The notes beneath the pieces were generated by a model, which did not search any database, was not told where the DNA came from, and saw nothing but the letters and a program-made list of their open reading frames with translations. A program made the position numbers and the translations under genes. From the NCBI GenBank assembly GCA_042568205.1, contig JBHPJE010000005.1, forward strand, positions 1 through 64,000: a stretch of DNA of 64,000 bases, given 5' to 3'. Positions within the stretch are counted from its first letter, which is position 1. Each line of letters starts with the position of its first letter. Shown here piece by piece: positions 32,683 to 41,280 of the stretch. This DNA is from JAUVDZ01 sp042568205 (GTDB taxonomy: Bacteria > Patescibacteriota > Gracilibacteria > UBA1369 > PNNO01).

Positions 32683-33723
32683 TTAAAATTGGTTAACAAA
32701 TCTAAGGTCGCCACTTAAATTGTGACGTATATCATCGATGCCGTGACGCATCATTACTAAGCGGGTCAAACCAAAACCAAACGCCCAACCTTGCCATTTT
32801 TTAGGATCAATTCCACCAGATTTAAGTACATTTTCATGAACCATTCCTGCTCCCATAAATTCTACCCATCCGGTTTTCTTACAAACTCTGCAGCCTTTGC
32901 CTTCGCAAATTAAACAAGAGAAATCCACTTCTAATCCTGGCTCCACAAACGGGAAATATCCAGGTCTAATTCTTACTTTCACCTCTCTGCCAAATAATGT
33001 TGATAGGAATTGTTTAAGTACACCTTTAAGGTGTGAAATTGAAATATGTTTATCGATCATAAGGCCTTCTACCTGATAAAACGTTGTGTCGTGCGATGCA
33101 TCTGTTGCTTCGTAACGGAAAGTTCTTCCAGGAACAATAACGCGAAGAGGAGCACCATACTTTTCCATTGTTCTAACCTGAACCGGAGATGTGTGAGTGC
33201 GGAGAACCATTCTTCCGTGCTTTTTATCCTCTTTATCCTTGATGAAAAATGTATCTTGCATGTCTCTCGCTGGATGCCACGCAGGAATATTAAGGCCTTC
33301 AAAATTATAATATTCTGATTCTGCTTCCGGACCATCCATTATCATAAATCCCATGCTTGTGAAAATGTCTTCAACTTCTTTTTGAACCTGAGAAAGCGGA
33401 TGGATATGCCCTTTTTGACGATCAGGGCCCGGGGCAGTCACATCAAACGTTGGATCTTCTAATTGCGCATTCAGACTTTTTGATTCGATCTGATTTTTTT
33501 TATCTGCGATCGCCTGTTCAAGTTCGTTTTTGATTTCATTTGAAAGTTTTCCTATAACTGGTTTTTCAGAATTGCTAAGATCTTTAACTCCTCTAAGGAT
33601 ATTTGTTAATTCTCCTTTTCTTCCAATAAATTTAACTTCAACTTCCTGAAGCTGGGCTGTGTCAGTAGCTTTTGAGATTGCATCAAGGCATTCTCTCTTT
33701 AATTTTTCGAGTTGTGGGATCAT
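32683..33723 (-). CDS. pheS: phenylalanyl-tRNA synthetase alpha subunit
   Basis: ATG 33723 gives MIPQLEKLKRECLDAISKAT, the usual coiled-coil N-terminus. The extra upstream codons come from an 18-base tandem repeat and are not part of the protein. Class II aminoacyl-tRNA synthetase motifs are present: HPARDMQDTFF, LRTHTSPVQVR, GRTFRYEATDASHDTTFYQV (motif 2) and GFGLTRLVMMRHGIDDIR (motif 3), plus a cysteine cluster CLICEGKGCRVCKKTG as in many bacterial PheS. The 346-residue length is normal. Confidence 0.95.
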   Translation of the reverse strand: MIPQLEKLKRECLDAISKATDTAQLQEVEVKFIGRKGELTNILRGVKDLSNSEKPVIGKLSNEIKNELEQAIADKKNQIESKSLNAQLEDPTFDVTAPGPDRQKGHIHPLSQVQKEVEDIFTSMGFMIMDGPEAESEYYNFEGLNIPAWHPARDMQDTFFIKDKEDKKHGRMVLRTHTSPVQVRTMEKYGAPLRVIVPGRTFRYEATDASHDTTFYQVEGLMIDKHISISHLKGVLKQFLSTLFGREVKVRIRPGYFPFVEPGLEVDFSCLICEGKGCRVCKKTGWVEFMGAGMVHENVLKSGGIDPKKWQGWAFGFGLTRLVMMRHGIDDIRHNLSGDLRFVNQF

Positions 33724-33786
33724 GTTTATGGAATTTAGATTCGCTTCATAATTTAGAGGTTTTTTGTAGGATTTGCAACTGAATTC

Positions 33787-33837
33787 GGATGACCGAGTCA
33801 TGTGGGATGACCGAGTCATGTGGGATGACCGAGTGAT
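33787..33837 (-). repeat. 18-base tandem repeat upstream of pheS
   Basis: GGATGACCGAGTCATGTG occurs at 33787 and 33805, and its first 12 bases again at 33823. Each unit contains the near-palindrome ATGACCGAGTCAT, which also occurs inverted at 41268-41280. Confidence 0.75.
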
Positions 33838-33889
33838 TGTTTGACAAATTAGCGATTGGTTTATAAAGATCCCGGTGAAGGTCTTTTTC

Positions 33890-33982
33890 TTGACTTCAAA
33901 TATCTTAATATATATATTCTTCGACTGGTGCTTCTATAGTAATCAAGGCAACAACCACGTTGGCGCTTGATTACACAAGCGC
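33890..33982 (+). promoter_or_regulatory. promoter and leader hairpin of the 34011 gene
   Basis: TTGACT (33890-33895), 17 bases, TATATT (33913-33918). The leader holds GCGCTTG-ATTACA-CAAGCGC, a perfect 7-bp hairpin (33963-33982). Confidence 0.6.
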
Positions 33983-34010
33983 TGACAATTGACACATGGG
34001 AGATAGAACA

Positions 34011-34349
34011 GTGAGTGACATTGCATACAAACACCTTGTTGGAGGCGTTCATGGGCAATCAGCCGTGGACGCCATAATAAGCAGAGCTAATTTGGCGATC
34101 ATCCCAGGGCGAGAAGCTCTGGAAGCCAGTAAGCTTATGGTTCGGATCGGCGCCAATGAGTGGCGACTGAGCCTGGTGAGCGCCCCTAATGCCAAGCAGG
34201 CCATTCAAGCCGCAAGACGTAAATGCGGCAAAAATGTGGTCACTCCGGAATTTCTGCTCAAACAAGACGAAGGTCTGTTCTGGAGTATGAAGTTCCACTA
34301 CACGGACGAGTTCCGGCGATTCCTTGCCGGCGACATCGGCGCGCTTTAA
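34011..34349 (+). CDS. GC-rich small soluble protein of unknown function
   Basis: GTG 34011 (M)SDIAYKHLVGGVHGQSAVD is preferred because GGGAG lies 8 bases before it; ATG 33996 is in frame but has no ribosome binding site. The product of about 112 residues is soluble, with a basic helix (APNAKQAIQAARRKCGKN) and no signal or membrane span. No family is recognised. It is GC-rich with its own promoter, leader hairpin and GC-rich terminator, like the other scattered GC-rich genes. Confidence 0.55.
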   Translation: MSDIAYKHLVGGVHGQSAVDAIISRANLAIIPGREALEASKLMVRIGANEWRLSLVSAPNAKQAIQAARRKCGKNVVTPEFLLKQDEGLFWSMKFHYTDEFRRFLAGDIGAL

Positions 34350-34363
34350 TCCTCCCTCCCGAC

Positions 34364-34418
34364 CCCTCCCCCCACACTTAGCTTGAAGTCGCACAAGTTA
34401 AGGGGGGAGGGATCGTTT
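34364..34418 (+). terminator. GC-rich hairpin terminator
   Basis: CCCTCCCCCC (34364-34373) / GGGGGGAGGG (34402-34411) with a 28-base loop, then ATCGTTTT. Confidence 0.6.
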
Positions 34419-34441
34419 TCATATCCGAACTCCAACCCAGG

Positions 34442-34470
34442 TTGCAAAGCATGTCAATTTGAGGTATAAT
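34442..34470 (+). promoter_or_regulatory. sigma-70 promoter
   Basis: TTGCAA (34442-34447), 17 bases, TATAAT (34465-34470). It drives the gene at 34499. Confidence 0.7.
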
Positions 34471-34498
34471 AATATGATCAAATTTTAACATTTTCAAA

Positions 34499-34930
34499 AT
34501 GGCACACACAGGTGGTACTCCAGATCCACGAGGCAATGTAAGACAGCCTGAATACACTGGGGATATCGAAAATAAAAAACTAAATACAGGTAAAGCACTT
34601 GACGAAGTAGGAAAAACTGTAGACGTAGAAGGACAAACTCCAAGAGAATCTAAAAATAAAATTGCAGAATTTTTAGTAGAAGCTAAAGACAAAAAATTAA
34701 AATCAGAAGCAGCACTTAAAAAGAAAGGGTTCGAACCTTTAGAGCTTGCTGCTTTTTCTAACTTCGACGATTTAGTTACTGAAGATGGCAATCTTCAGGG
34801 TGGAGCTGCTAGCAGCTTTACTGCACAATATGTTAAAAACTTTGGAATTGACGATCCAAATTATGAAGTTGAAGTTGGAGAATATGGTGATGGCGATTAC
34901 ACGGTTTACTTAAAAAAGAAAAATTCATAG
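34499..34930 (+). CDS. hypothetical acidic soluble protein
   Basis: The 143-residue protein starts MAHTGGTPDPRGNVRQPEYT, has Lys/Glu-rich helices in the middle (KNKIAEFLVEAKDKKLKSEA) and ends in a short beta segment with many acidic and aromatic residues (VEVGEYGDGDYTVYLKKKNS). No signal peptide, cysteine or known motif is seen. It is AT-rich, lacks a Shine-Dalgarno, and is a single-gene unit with a good promoter and a bidirectional terminator. Confidence 0.6.
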   Translation: MAHTGGTPDPRGNVRQPEYTGDIENKKLNTGKALDEVGKTVDVEGQTPRESKNKIAEFLVEAKDKKLKSEAALKKKGFEPLELAAFSNFDDLVTEDGNLQGGAASSFTAQYVKNFGIDDPNYEVEVGEYGDGDYTVYLKKKNS

Positions 34931-34951
34931 TGCCCCCTTTTGATAAATAGA

Positions 34952-34986
34952 AAAAGCCGATCACTATGGATCGGCTTTTATTTTTT
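34952..34986. terminator. bidirectional terminator
   Basis: AAAAGCCGATC / GATCGGCTTTT with a 6-base loop and T runs on both strands. It separates the convergent 34499 and HU genes. Confidence 0.9.
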
Positions 34987-35003
34987 CTATAAGTCAGTCA
35001 AAA

Positions 35004-35279
35004 TTATCTAACTGCATCTTTTAGAGATTTACCAGCTTTGAAAGCAGGTAATTTCATTGCAGGGATTTTGATTTTTTGACTTGGGTTTCGTGGATTTACA
35101 CCAGTTCGAGCTGCTCTGTGTGAAACACGGAAAGTTCCGAATCCAGTGATAGTAACGTTTTTACCACCTTTAAGACTTTTAGTGATCGCACCTAGAACTG
35201 CTTCTAGTACTTCACCAGCTGCCTTTTTTGTAACACCAGCTGTAGAAGCTGCGTGGTTTACAAGGTCTTGCTTTGTCAT
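35004..35279 (-). CDS. hup: HU-family DNA-binding protein
   Basis: The 91-residue protein is a complete HU/IHF: MTKQDLVNHAASTAGVTKKA, the G-F-G-T-F core (ITGFGTFRVSHRAARTGVNP), the DNA-gripping arm RNPSQKIKIPAM and the end LPAFKAGKSLKDAVR. It bends and packs chromosomal DNA as a dimer. It has its own promoter on the minus strand and a shared terminator behind it. No Shine-Dalgarno is seen. Confidence 0.96.
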   Translation of the reverse strand: MTKQDLVNHAASTAGVTKKAAGEVLEAVLGAITKSLKGGKNVTITGFGTFRVSHRAARTGVNPRNPSQKIKIPAMKLPAFKAGKSLKDAVR

Positions 35280-35596
35280 AGCAAAGAGAGGTTAAGGATA
35301 ATAATAAAATTGGTTTGAAATAGGAAAAAGCCCTAAGACGACAGCATTATAGCCACCCCACCCAAAAGTGCAAGATGATTTTGTCAAATATGCCCCTTTT
35401 TAAAGCCGTAAATCATTGAAAATGTCCAATAAATGGCTCAAGAAAGCCAAAAAACTTTGACTTGCACAATAATCCCTTTTATTTCCTTTTTATAAGCCAA
35501 AAATCAGTTTTTATGGCATTAATATTAAAACCTCGCCCTTGACACATCCTGTAATTGGCGATAGGATTCAAATCCTATTATTAACTTTATAATCAT
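35280..35596. other. intergenic region between hup and the 35597 gene
   Basis: These 317 bases hold the divergent promoters only. The hup promoter is on the minus strand: TTGCAC (35368-35373), 16 bases, TATAAT (35346-35351). The plus-strand promoter lies at 35539-35567. The AT-rich stretch between shows no ORF or hairpin that I can support. Confidence 0.6.
35539..35578 (+). promoter_or_regulatory. promoter with palindrome over the -10
   Basis: TTGACA (35539-35544), 17 bases, TAGGAT (35562-35567). ATAGGATT-CA-AATCCTAT (35561-35578) is a perfect 8-base inverted repeat covering the -10, either an operator or the first hairpin of the transcript. Confidence 0.55.
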
Positions 35597-36154
35597 ATGT
35601 CTCCGAAATTAAATGAATTATTTGGTGCCGAATTATCAGATGAAGAACTTCAAAGAGTCAACAAAGCTTTACCTGAATTAATTAGTGAGCAATTAATGCA
35701 AGTTTATAGAATGGTACAAGCTTTATTAAGCGATGGATCAGATTTTAGTGAATATTTTACAAGAAGACTTGCGCTTTCAGAATTATTAGGTAAGCAACTT
35801 GAAAAAGGGAACATGACCTCAAATGCTTTATCACCAGAGCTAATTCAAGACGCTATAAGAAAAGGACATACACTTTTACTCTCGCCTGTTGCACACGATC
35901 CTAATTTTATGTCAGTTGAAGCTAGGGAAACATTCGGACCAGAAAATGGCAGAGATGCTGCCTGGCTTGAAGCACATAAATCTGACTTGCTTAAACAATA
36001 TGAAGGTCAATTTATAGCAATTCTTGATTGTGAAGTTATTGGTACTGGAGATGATTTTGAAAAACTTCATAATAGTTTAGATCCAAAATATCATGAAAAA
36101 AATGTATTTATTATTAAAGTTACAAAAGAAGCATTATCTGAAGCTGGATTTTAA
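35597..36154 (+). CDS. hypothetical protein with a DUF5678-like C-terminus
   Basis: The 185-residue soluble protein has an N-terminal helical part (FGAELSDEELQRVNKALPEL) and, from about residue 122, a segment WLEAHKSDLLKQYEGQFIAI then LDCEVIGTGDDFEKLHNSLD and VFIIKV. This W-x-x-x-x-x-x-L-x-x-x-Y-x-G-x-F-I-A-I pattern is that of DUF5678, a small domain of unknown function. It is AT-rich with its own promoter. Confidence 0.6.
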   Translation: MSPKLNELFGAELSDEELQRVNKALPELISEQLMQVYRMVQALLSDGSDFSEYFTRRLALSELLGKQLEKGNMTSNALSPELIQDAIRKGHTLLLSPVAHDPNFMSVEARETFGPENGRDAAWLEAHKSDLLKQYEGQFIAILDCEVIGTGDDFEKLHNSLDPKYHEKNVFIIKVTKEALSEAGF

Positions 36155-36161
36155 AGTTTTT

Positions 36162-36190
36162 TTGACAACTATATGATTAAAGTGTTAACT
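36162..36190 (+). promoter_or_regulatory. topA promoter
   Basis: TTGACA (36162-36167) with TTAACT at 36185-36190, 17 bases apart, preceded by TG. The -35 is consensus and the -10 is weak. Confidence 0.5.
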
Positions 36191-36232
36191 AAAGAGATGT
36201 GACACCAATTCACAATTAACACTTTATTATAT

Positions 36233-38545
36233 ATGAGCAAAAATCTAGTAATAGTCGAATCACCTGCAAAGGCGAAAACAATTGAACAATATTTAGGAAA
36301 AGATTTTACTGTGACTGCATCAATGGGTCATGTGCGTGATCTTCCAAAATCTAAAATGGGAATTGATACTGAAAAAAACTTTGAACCATCATATACAGTC
36401 CCCCAGGATAAAAAGAAAACAATTGCTGAGCTGAAGAAAAAGATAAAGGCAGACACTAAGATTTGGATCGCTACCGATGAGGACCGCGAAGGAGAAGCTA
36501 TTGGTTGGCACTTATTAAAAGCTTTAAAGGTTGATCCAAAAAAACACGAGGTTAAAAGAATTGTTTTTCATGAAATTACGAAAAGCGCGATATTAAAATC
36601 AATTGAAGAGCCGCGTGAGATTAATAATGACCTTGTTGATGCGCAGCAAGCACGTCGTGTACTTGATCGTTTAGTTGGTTATGAACTTTCGCCACTCCTT
36701 TGGAAGAAAATTAGATATGGATTATCTGCTGGCCGTGTTCAATCAGTTGCGGTTCGTTTAATTGTTGAAAGAGAAAGAGAAATTGAAGCATTTAAGCCAG
36801 AAGAATTTTGGAAAATGATTGGAAATTTCTATGGAGATGCAAAAAAAGATTTCGAAGCCCAATTAGCTAAAATTGATGGAGATAAAGCTGAAGTTGGGGA
36901 TAAAAAAACAGCTGACAAAATCCTGAAAGACTTAGAAGGTGCTGATTATAAAGTAACGAAAGTTGTAGAAAAGAAAGCAAAGCGAAATCCTGCTCCTCCT
37001 TTTATAACATCAACCTTGCAACAGGAAGCTTCAAGAAAACTTGGATTTTCTGTGAAAAAAACAATGGTGATTGCACAGCAACTTTATGAAGGAGTTGAAA
37101 CATCAGAAGGACAAGAAGGTCTTATTACATACATGAGAACTGATTCATTTAATCTTTCTAATGATGCTATTGCACAAGCGCATAAAATGATTGAAAAAGA
37201 ATATGGAAAAGAATATGTAGCTGAAAAAGCCCGTGTTTATAAAAAATCAAAAGGTGCGCAGGAAGCTCATGAAGCAATCCGTCCTGCAAATATTGAAAGA
37301 ACACCTGAGTCTTTGAAAAAACAACTTAATAAAGATCAATTCAGATTATATGAACTTATTTGGAAAAGAATGATTGCATGCCAAATGAAAACTGCTCTTT
37401 TAAATCAAATTAAAGCTTCAATCGAGGCTGAACAATACACTTTTGAAGCAACTGGGCAGACTGTAGAATTCGCAGGATTCATGAAAGTTTACATTGAAGA
37501 TGAAGACGAAGAAGACGATCCAAATGCAGAAAAAGATGAAGAGAAAACAAAGAAGCACGAGAAATTCCTTCCACCTTTAAAAGAAAACGAGTCACTGGAT
37601 TGTAAGAAACTAGATGCAACTCAGCATTTTACTCAACCTCCTCATAGATTTACTGAGGCAGCACTTGTTAAGAAATTAGAATCTGAAGGGATTGGACGTC
37701 CATCAACTTATGCTCCGACAATTTCAACAGTTCAAACTCGTGGATATATTGAAAAATTAGGGAAAGCTTTAAGGCCTACAGATACAGGAAATGTCGTAAC
37801 TGATTTTTTAGTTAAATATTTCCCAGATATTGTTGATTACAAATTTACAGCTGAAATGGAAGAAGATCTCGACTTAATTGCACATGGGAAAAAAGAGTGG
37901 GAGCCTATTATTAAAGAGTTCTATGGTCCATTCCACGACAATATAGTGGATAAAGAAAAAACTGTAAGCAAAGCAGATGTTGTAAATGAAGAAACTGACG
38001 AAGTTTGCGAGATGTGCAAATCACCAATGGTTATAAAACTTGGACGATTTGGGAAATTTTTATCGTGCTCTAACTACCCGGAATGCAAAAATGCAAAACC
38101 TTTGCCTAAAAAAGAAGGAGAAGAAGAACTTGAACGAGAGAAACCAAAAATCGATCCTGAATTAGAGAAAAAATTAAAAGGTAAAAAATGCGACAAATGC
38201 GGAAACTTAATGGAAATTAAAGTTGGTAAATACGGACATTTCTTAGGATGCTCAAATTATCCAGATTGTAAGAACATTCAACCTATTGTTAAATTTAGCG
38301 GAGTAAAATGTCCTCGATGTAAAAAAGGTCAATTAGTTGAAAGACATGCACGCCGCACAGGAAAGGCATTTTATGGATGCAACCAGTTTCCTAGATGCAA
38401 ATTTGCAACCTGGGATAAACCTCTCGTAGACAAATGCAAAAAGTGCAAAGGTATGATGGTTGAGAAAAAAGACGGCGAAGTAGTTTGCAATGATTGTACA
38501 AAAAATGACAAGCCGAAGAAAAAAGCTGCTAAGAAGAAAAAATAG
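36233..38545 (+). CDS. topA: DNA topoisomerase I
   Basis: The 770-residue type IA topoisomerase begins KNLVIVESPAKAKTIEQYLG (Toprim), with the metal-binding DEDREGEAIGWH near residue 83 and RRVLDRLVGYELSPLLW and GLSAGRVQSVAVRLI in the core. The catalytic Tyr is in ITYMRTDSFNLS (Tyr300). Four C-terminal zinc-ribbon units follow (CEMCKSPMVIKLGRFGKFLS, CDKCGNLMEIKVGKYGHFLG, CPRCKKGQLVERHARRTGKA, CKKCKGMM), then a Lys-rich tail. It relaxes negative supercoils. An acidic insertion (EDEDEEDDPNAEKDEEKTKK) sits near residue 420. Confidence 0.96.
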   Translation: MSKNLVIVESPAKAKTIEQYLGKDFTVTASMGHVRDLPKSKMGIDTEKNFEPSYTVPQDKKKTIAELKKKIKADTKIWIATDEDREGEAIGWHLLKALKVDPKKHEVKRIVFHEITKSAILKSIEEPREINNDLVDAQQARRVLDRLVGYELSPLLWKKIRYGLSAGRVQSVAVRLIVEREREIEAFKPEEFWKMIGNFYGDAKKDFEAQLAKIDGDKAEVGDKKTADKILKDLEGADYKVTKVVEKKAKRNPAPPFITSTLQQEASRKLGFSVKKTMVIAQQLYEGVETSEGQEGLITYMRTDSFNLSNDAIAQAHKMIEKEYGKEYVAEKARVYKKSKGAQEAHEAIRPANIERTPESLKKQLNKDQFRLYELIWKRMIACQMKTALLNQIKASIEAEQYTFEATGQTVEFAGFMKVYIEDEDEEDDPNAEKDEEKTKKHEKFLPPLKENESLDCKKLDATQHFTQPPHRFTEAALVKKLESEGIGRPSTYAPTISTVQTRGYIEKLGKALRPTDTGNVVTDFLVKYFPDIVDYKFTAEMEEDLDLIAHGKKEWEPIIKEFYGPFHDNIVDKEKTVSKADVVNEETDEVCEMCKSPMVIKLGRFGKFLSCSNYPECKNAKPLPKKEGEEELEREKPKIDPELEKKLKGKKCDKCGNLMEIKVGKYGHFLGCSNYPDCKNIQPIVKFSGVKCPRCKKGQLVERHARRTGKAFYGCNQFPRCKFATWDKPLVDKCKKCKGMMVEKKDGEVVCNDCTKNDKPKKKAAKKKK

Positions 38546-38547
38546 GA

Positions 38548-38577
38548 GTACTCGGTATACTTCGAGGTACTCGGTAC
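38548..38577 (+). repeat. short repeat with core ACTCGGT
   Basis: GTACTCGGTA occurs at 38548 and again at 38567, forming an imperfect hairpin. The core ACTCGGT also occurs at 41271 and, inverted, in the 33787 repeats. Confidence 0.5.
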
Positions 38578-38596
38578 TAAAAGAGGCTGACACTCC

Positions 38597-38625
38597 TTGA
38601 TTTTTCGCTGAATAAATGGTATTAT
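38597..38625 (+). promoter_or_regulatory. extended -10 promoter
   Basis: TTGATT (38597-38602), 17 bases, TATTAT (38620-38625) preceded by TGG. The mRNA leader would be about 17 bases. Confidence 0.65.
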
Positions 38626-38648
38626 AGTATGAAAAATAAAAACAAAAC

Positions 38649-41249
38649 ATGCGCATTTTCACTAGATATTGTTATAAAACATACGTTAAAGACAGAGCTT
38701 GGAAACAAGTAGTTCAATGGTTTGTTATTGGAGCTACTTCAATTTTATTCCTTGGAACTTTTGCTGTTGCAGACGCTTATGCGGCAGCTGTTACAAGAGA
38801 TATCGAAGGCGAAACTACAGCAGTTGGAGATCCGGATGAAGGAGAATTAGATTTTGAAGCTGATCCAGGTACTGGAAGCTTTGAAGATTATAGTGCGCGA
38901 CTTTATTTCAGTGGAAATTATACTGGTGACGAGCCTGATGATTTTGAACTTAGAGGTTGGGTATGGAATCCACAATTTGGATGGATTAGTTTATATTGCG
39001 GACCTACTCAGACAAATCAAGGCGTTCCCTGTGGAGATATTGAGTATGGAGTAAAGGTTAATTTACAGGATGATGGACGAATGTATGGATGGGCATGGGG
39101 AGATAATGTTGGATGGATAAGTTTTAACTGCGAAGGAACAATAAATGAAACCTTGGAATGTGGAAGCTCAGAATACGGGTCGTATCTTGCTATTGAGGTT
39201 AATACAGATTTAGGAACAGTTGAAGCACAAGATTCAACTCGTGAACCAATGGCCTGGGCTGATACTGTTGGAAAATTTAGTTTAAATGGGATCGGTTCAT
39301 CTATTCTCGATTTAATGATAAATCCGGGAACTAGTGAATCTCAGGCAGGAGTTTGGACAAAAGTTGAAAATTTTGGAAGTGGAAATCCGGATGAAATCCC
39401 AACAAAAAATGTTATGCCTGCTGCTGATAGTAAAGAAGCATACGTTTTGTTTATTCATATAGCTGATATATTAGGCAATCCAATTACAGATCCTTCTGTA
39501 ACTGTTGATATAAGTACAAATTGGATTGATACAATTCAAAGAGATCAAACAATTGATGATCAAAGCGGATTAAATTTAGCTACTTCAACTTATCCACGGA
39601 ATACTAACGGATTTACTGTTAATACAGGACCAGCAACAACAACTGGTGGAGTTATAGGATCATATTATGCACCTATAACTTCAAATGCCCCAACAGATGA
39701 AGGCAATTGTTACGATCCAGATAATGATGGTTGCGATTTTTATTATAGAGAATTCGCAGATGTAGATATCCCAGAACAAAAGCTTGAATACCTGGGAGGT
39801 AGCGTAACTATAACTGTTCCAAGTCTTGGATCAGTTACTGTTGATCCTATTCCTTTTGTAACTTCAGATATAAGAAATATGGATTTCGTAGCACCGATAG
39901 AAATTGATAATTTAAGCTTCATGCTCCCAGGAAATACGCCTGAACCAATTGGTGTGATCCAGGCAACACGAAATAAAATTGATACATTTAATATTACTGC
40001 AAAAAAGAATGGTGATGCATCAAATGAATCAATTACACTTGAGCTTACTAGCTTAGAAGATGATGTTAAATATAATTTTATTGATACTATAAATGATAAT
40101 CCTTTCTTTGGTTCCAATATAAAAACTCTTACTTATAATACAATTAATGCGCTAACAGACAATGAAATCTATGCAATTCCTTTTACTCCTAATTTAGAAT
40201 CAGCTGAAGATTTATTAAATCTTGTTGCTGGTGCAGAACTTAGATCAACGATAGAGTATGGATCAATAAAATATTACAACAATGGTCTTCCTCGAACAGA
40301 TGATTCGGAAATTATCAACCAGACAGTAGCAATTTTAAGTGGAAGTGTGTTCTCGCCAGGTGCAATTCAGGCTTCTTCTGAAGCTGAAGTTACTATATAT
40401 GGAGACGTAGCTGTTTATGAAATGCGAACCCGGGTATTAGAAGATGTTAGTAGCCTAATAAGAGGAATAACTATTCCAAGTGTTGGAACATTTACAATCG
40501 ATGATACAACAACTGAAACTGAACTTGCTAATCATTCGCTAAAAAAAGGACGCATATATTTCTTTGAAGATACTGATGTCCATTTAGAAAGCATGGCTCT
40601 TTTACCAGACTATGCTCCTTCAACGGACTCTCCTATTTCAATCATTCTTCGTGGTGGAGATTTATATGTTGATGGAAATATAAACGAATTTGGCGATCCT
40701 ACTCCAATCGGACTAATCGTTCTTGAATCAAACACAGATACAAATGAAGCAACAAAAGGTGGACATATTTATGTTAAAAATAATGTAACTGATATGGTTG
40801 AAGTTAGTATTTTTGCAGATGGCCCAATGTATAGATATGTGGATGGCATTTGCTTTAATTCTACTGATGGCTTACGAGAACCAAACTTTGTTGATGGATC
40901 ATACGGATGCGATACACCGGGTGATTACAAAGAACCAATTTCTTCAATTCCGAATACATTCTACTTAAAAGGAAACATTGCAACTTCAAACTGTCTTGGA
41001 TGTTCAGTTAGCGCTGCACCAACTCGAGGCGATGGAACAATAATTCCAGGCGGAACAACTGCAAAAAACTTTGCAATTGCCCGACTATACGATTTTAATT
41101 ACTTCAGTTACTTTAGACTTCATCCAGAAACAAGCGCACCAATGGGTGCATTTGCAACAAACGTTCCTGCTTCAGCTCCAGCGAACCGACCTGTGTACAT
41201 TGAATATTCCCCTGCTCCAAGCGACATGTTTGGATTAAGAAGCTTTTAA
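38649..41249 (+). CDS. secreted GWIS-repeat surface protein
   Basis: The 866-residue protein has a basic N-terminus and signal peptide (span about residues 24-45, ending DAYAAA). Residues about 95-170 hold two W-x-W units: RGWVWNPQFGWISLYCG and YGWAWGDNVGWISFNCEG, a repeat I associate with CPR surface proteins. A long beta-rich, Asp/Thr-rich region follows with Ig-like character (AYVLFIHIADILGNPITDPS), and near the end a DIY-type segment with cysteines (SNCLGCSVSAAP). There is no C-terminal membrane anchor and no lipobox, so it is released or held non-covalently. It is AT-rich, without Shine-Dalgarno. Confidence 0.7.
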   Translation: MRIFTRYCYKTYVKDRAWKQVVQWFVIGATSILFLGTFAVADAYAAAVTRDIEGETTAVGDPDEGELDFEADPGTGSFEDYSARLYFSGNYTGDEPDDFELRGWVWNPQFGWISLYCGPTQTNQGVPCGDIEYGVKVNLQDDGRMYGWAWGDNVGWISFNCEGTINETLECGSSEYGSYLAIEVNTDLGTVEAQDSTREPMAWADTVGKFSLNGIGSSILDLMINPGTSESQAGVWTKVENFGSGNPDEIPTKNVMPAADSKEAYVLFIHIADILGNPITDPSVTVDISTNWIDTIQRDQTIDDQSGLNLATSTYPRNTNGFTVNTGPATTTGGVIGSYYAPITSNAPTDEGNCYDPDNDGCDFYYREFADVDIPEQKLEYLGGSVTITVPSLGSVTVDPIPFVTSDIRNMDFVAPIEIDNLSFMLPGNTPEPIGVIQATRNKIDTFNITAKKNGDASNESITLELTSLEDDVKYNFIDTINDNPFFGSNIKTLTYNTINALTDNEIYAIPFTPNLESAEDLLNLVAGAELRSTIEYGSIKYYNNGLPRTDDSEIINQTVAILSGSVFSPGAIQASSEAEVTIYGDVAVYEMRTRVLEDVSSLIRGITIPSVGTFTIDDTTTETELANHSLKKGRIYFFEDTDVHLESMALLPDYAPSTDSPISIILRGGDLYVDGNINEFGDPTPIGLIVLESNTDTNEATKGGHIYVKNNVTDMVEVSIFADGPMYRYVDGICFNSTDGLREPNFVDGSYGCDTPGDYKEPISSIPNTFYLKGNIATSNCLGCSVSAAPTRGDGTIIPGGTTAKNFAIARLYDFNYFSYFRLHPETSAPMGAFATNVPASAPANRPVYIEYSPAPSDMFGLRSF

Positions 41250-41250
41250 A

Positions 41251-41280
41251 GTACTCAGTCATCGCGAATGACTCGGTCAT
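41251..41280. repeat. short palindromic repeat between convergent genes
   Basis: GTACTCAGTCAT-CGCGA-ATGACTCGGTCAT. The second half is the inverse of the ATGACCGAGTCAT core found three times upstream of pheS, and it includes the TGA stop of the GT2 gene. Confidence 0.6.

Noticed and set aside
33787..33837. Possible CRISPR array
   Set aside because: The 18-base units are directly adjacent with no spacers, and there are no cas genes in the window.
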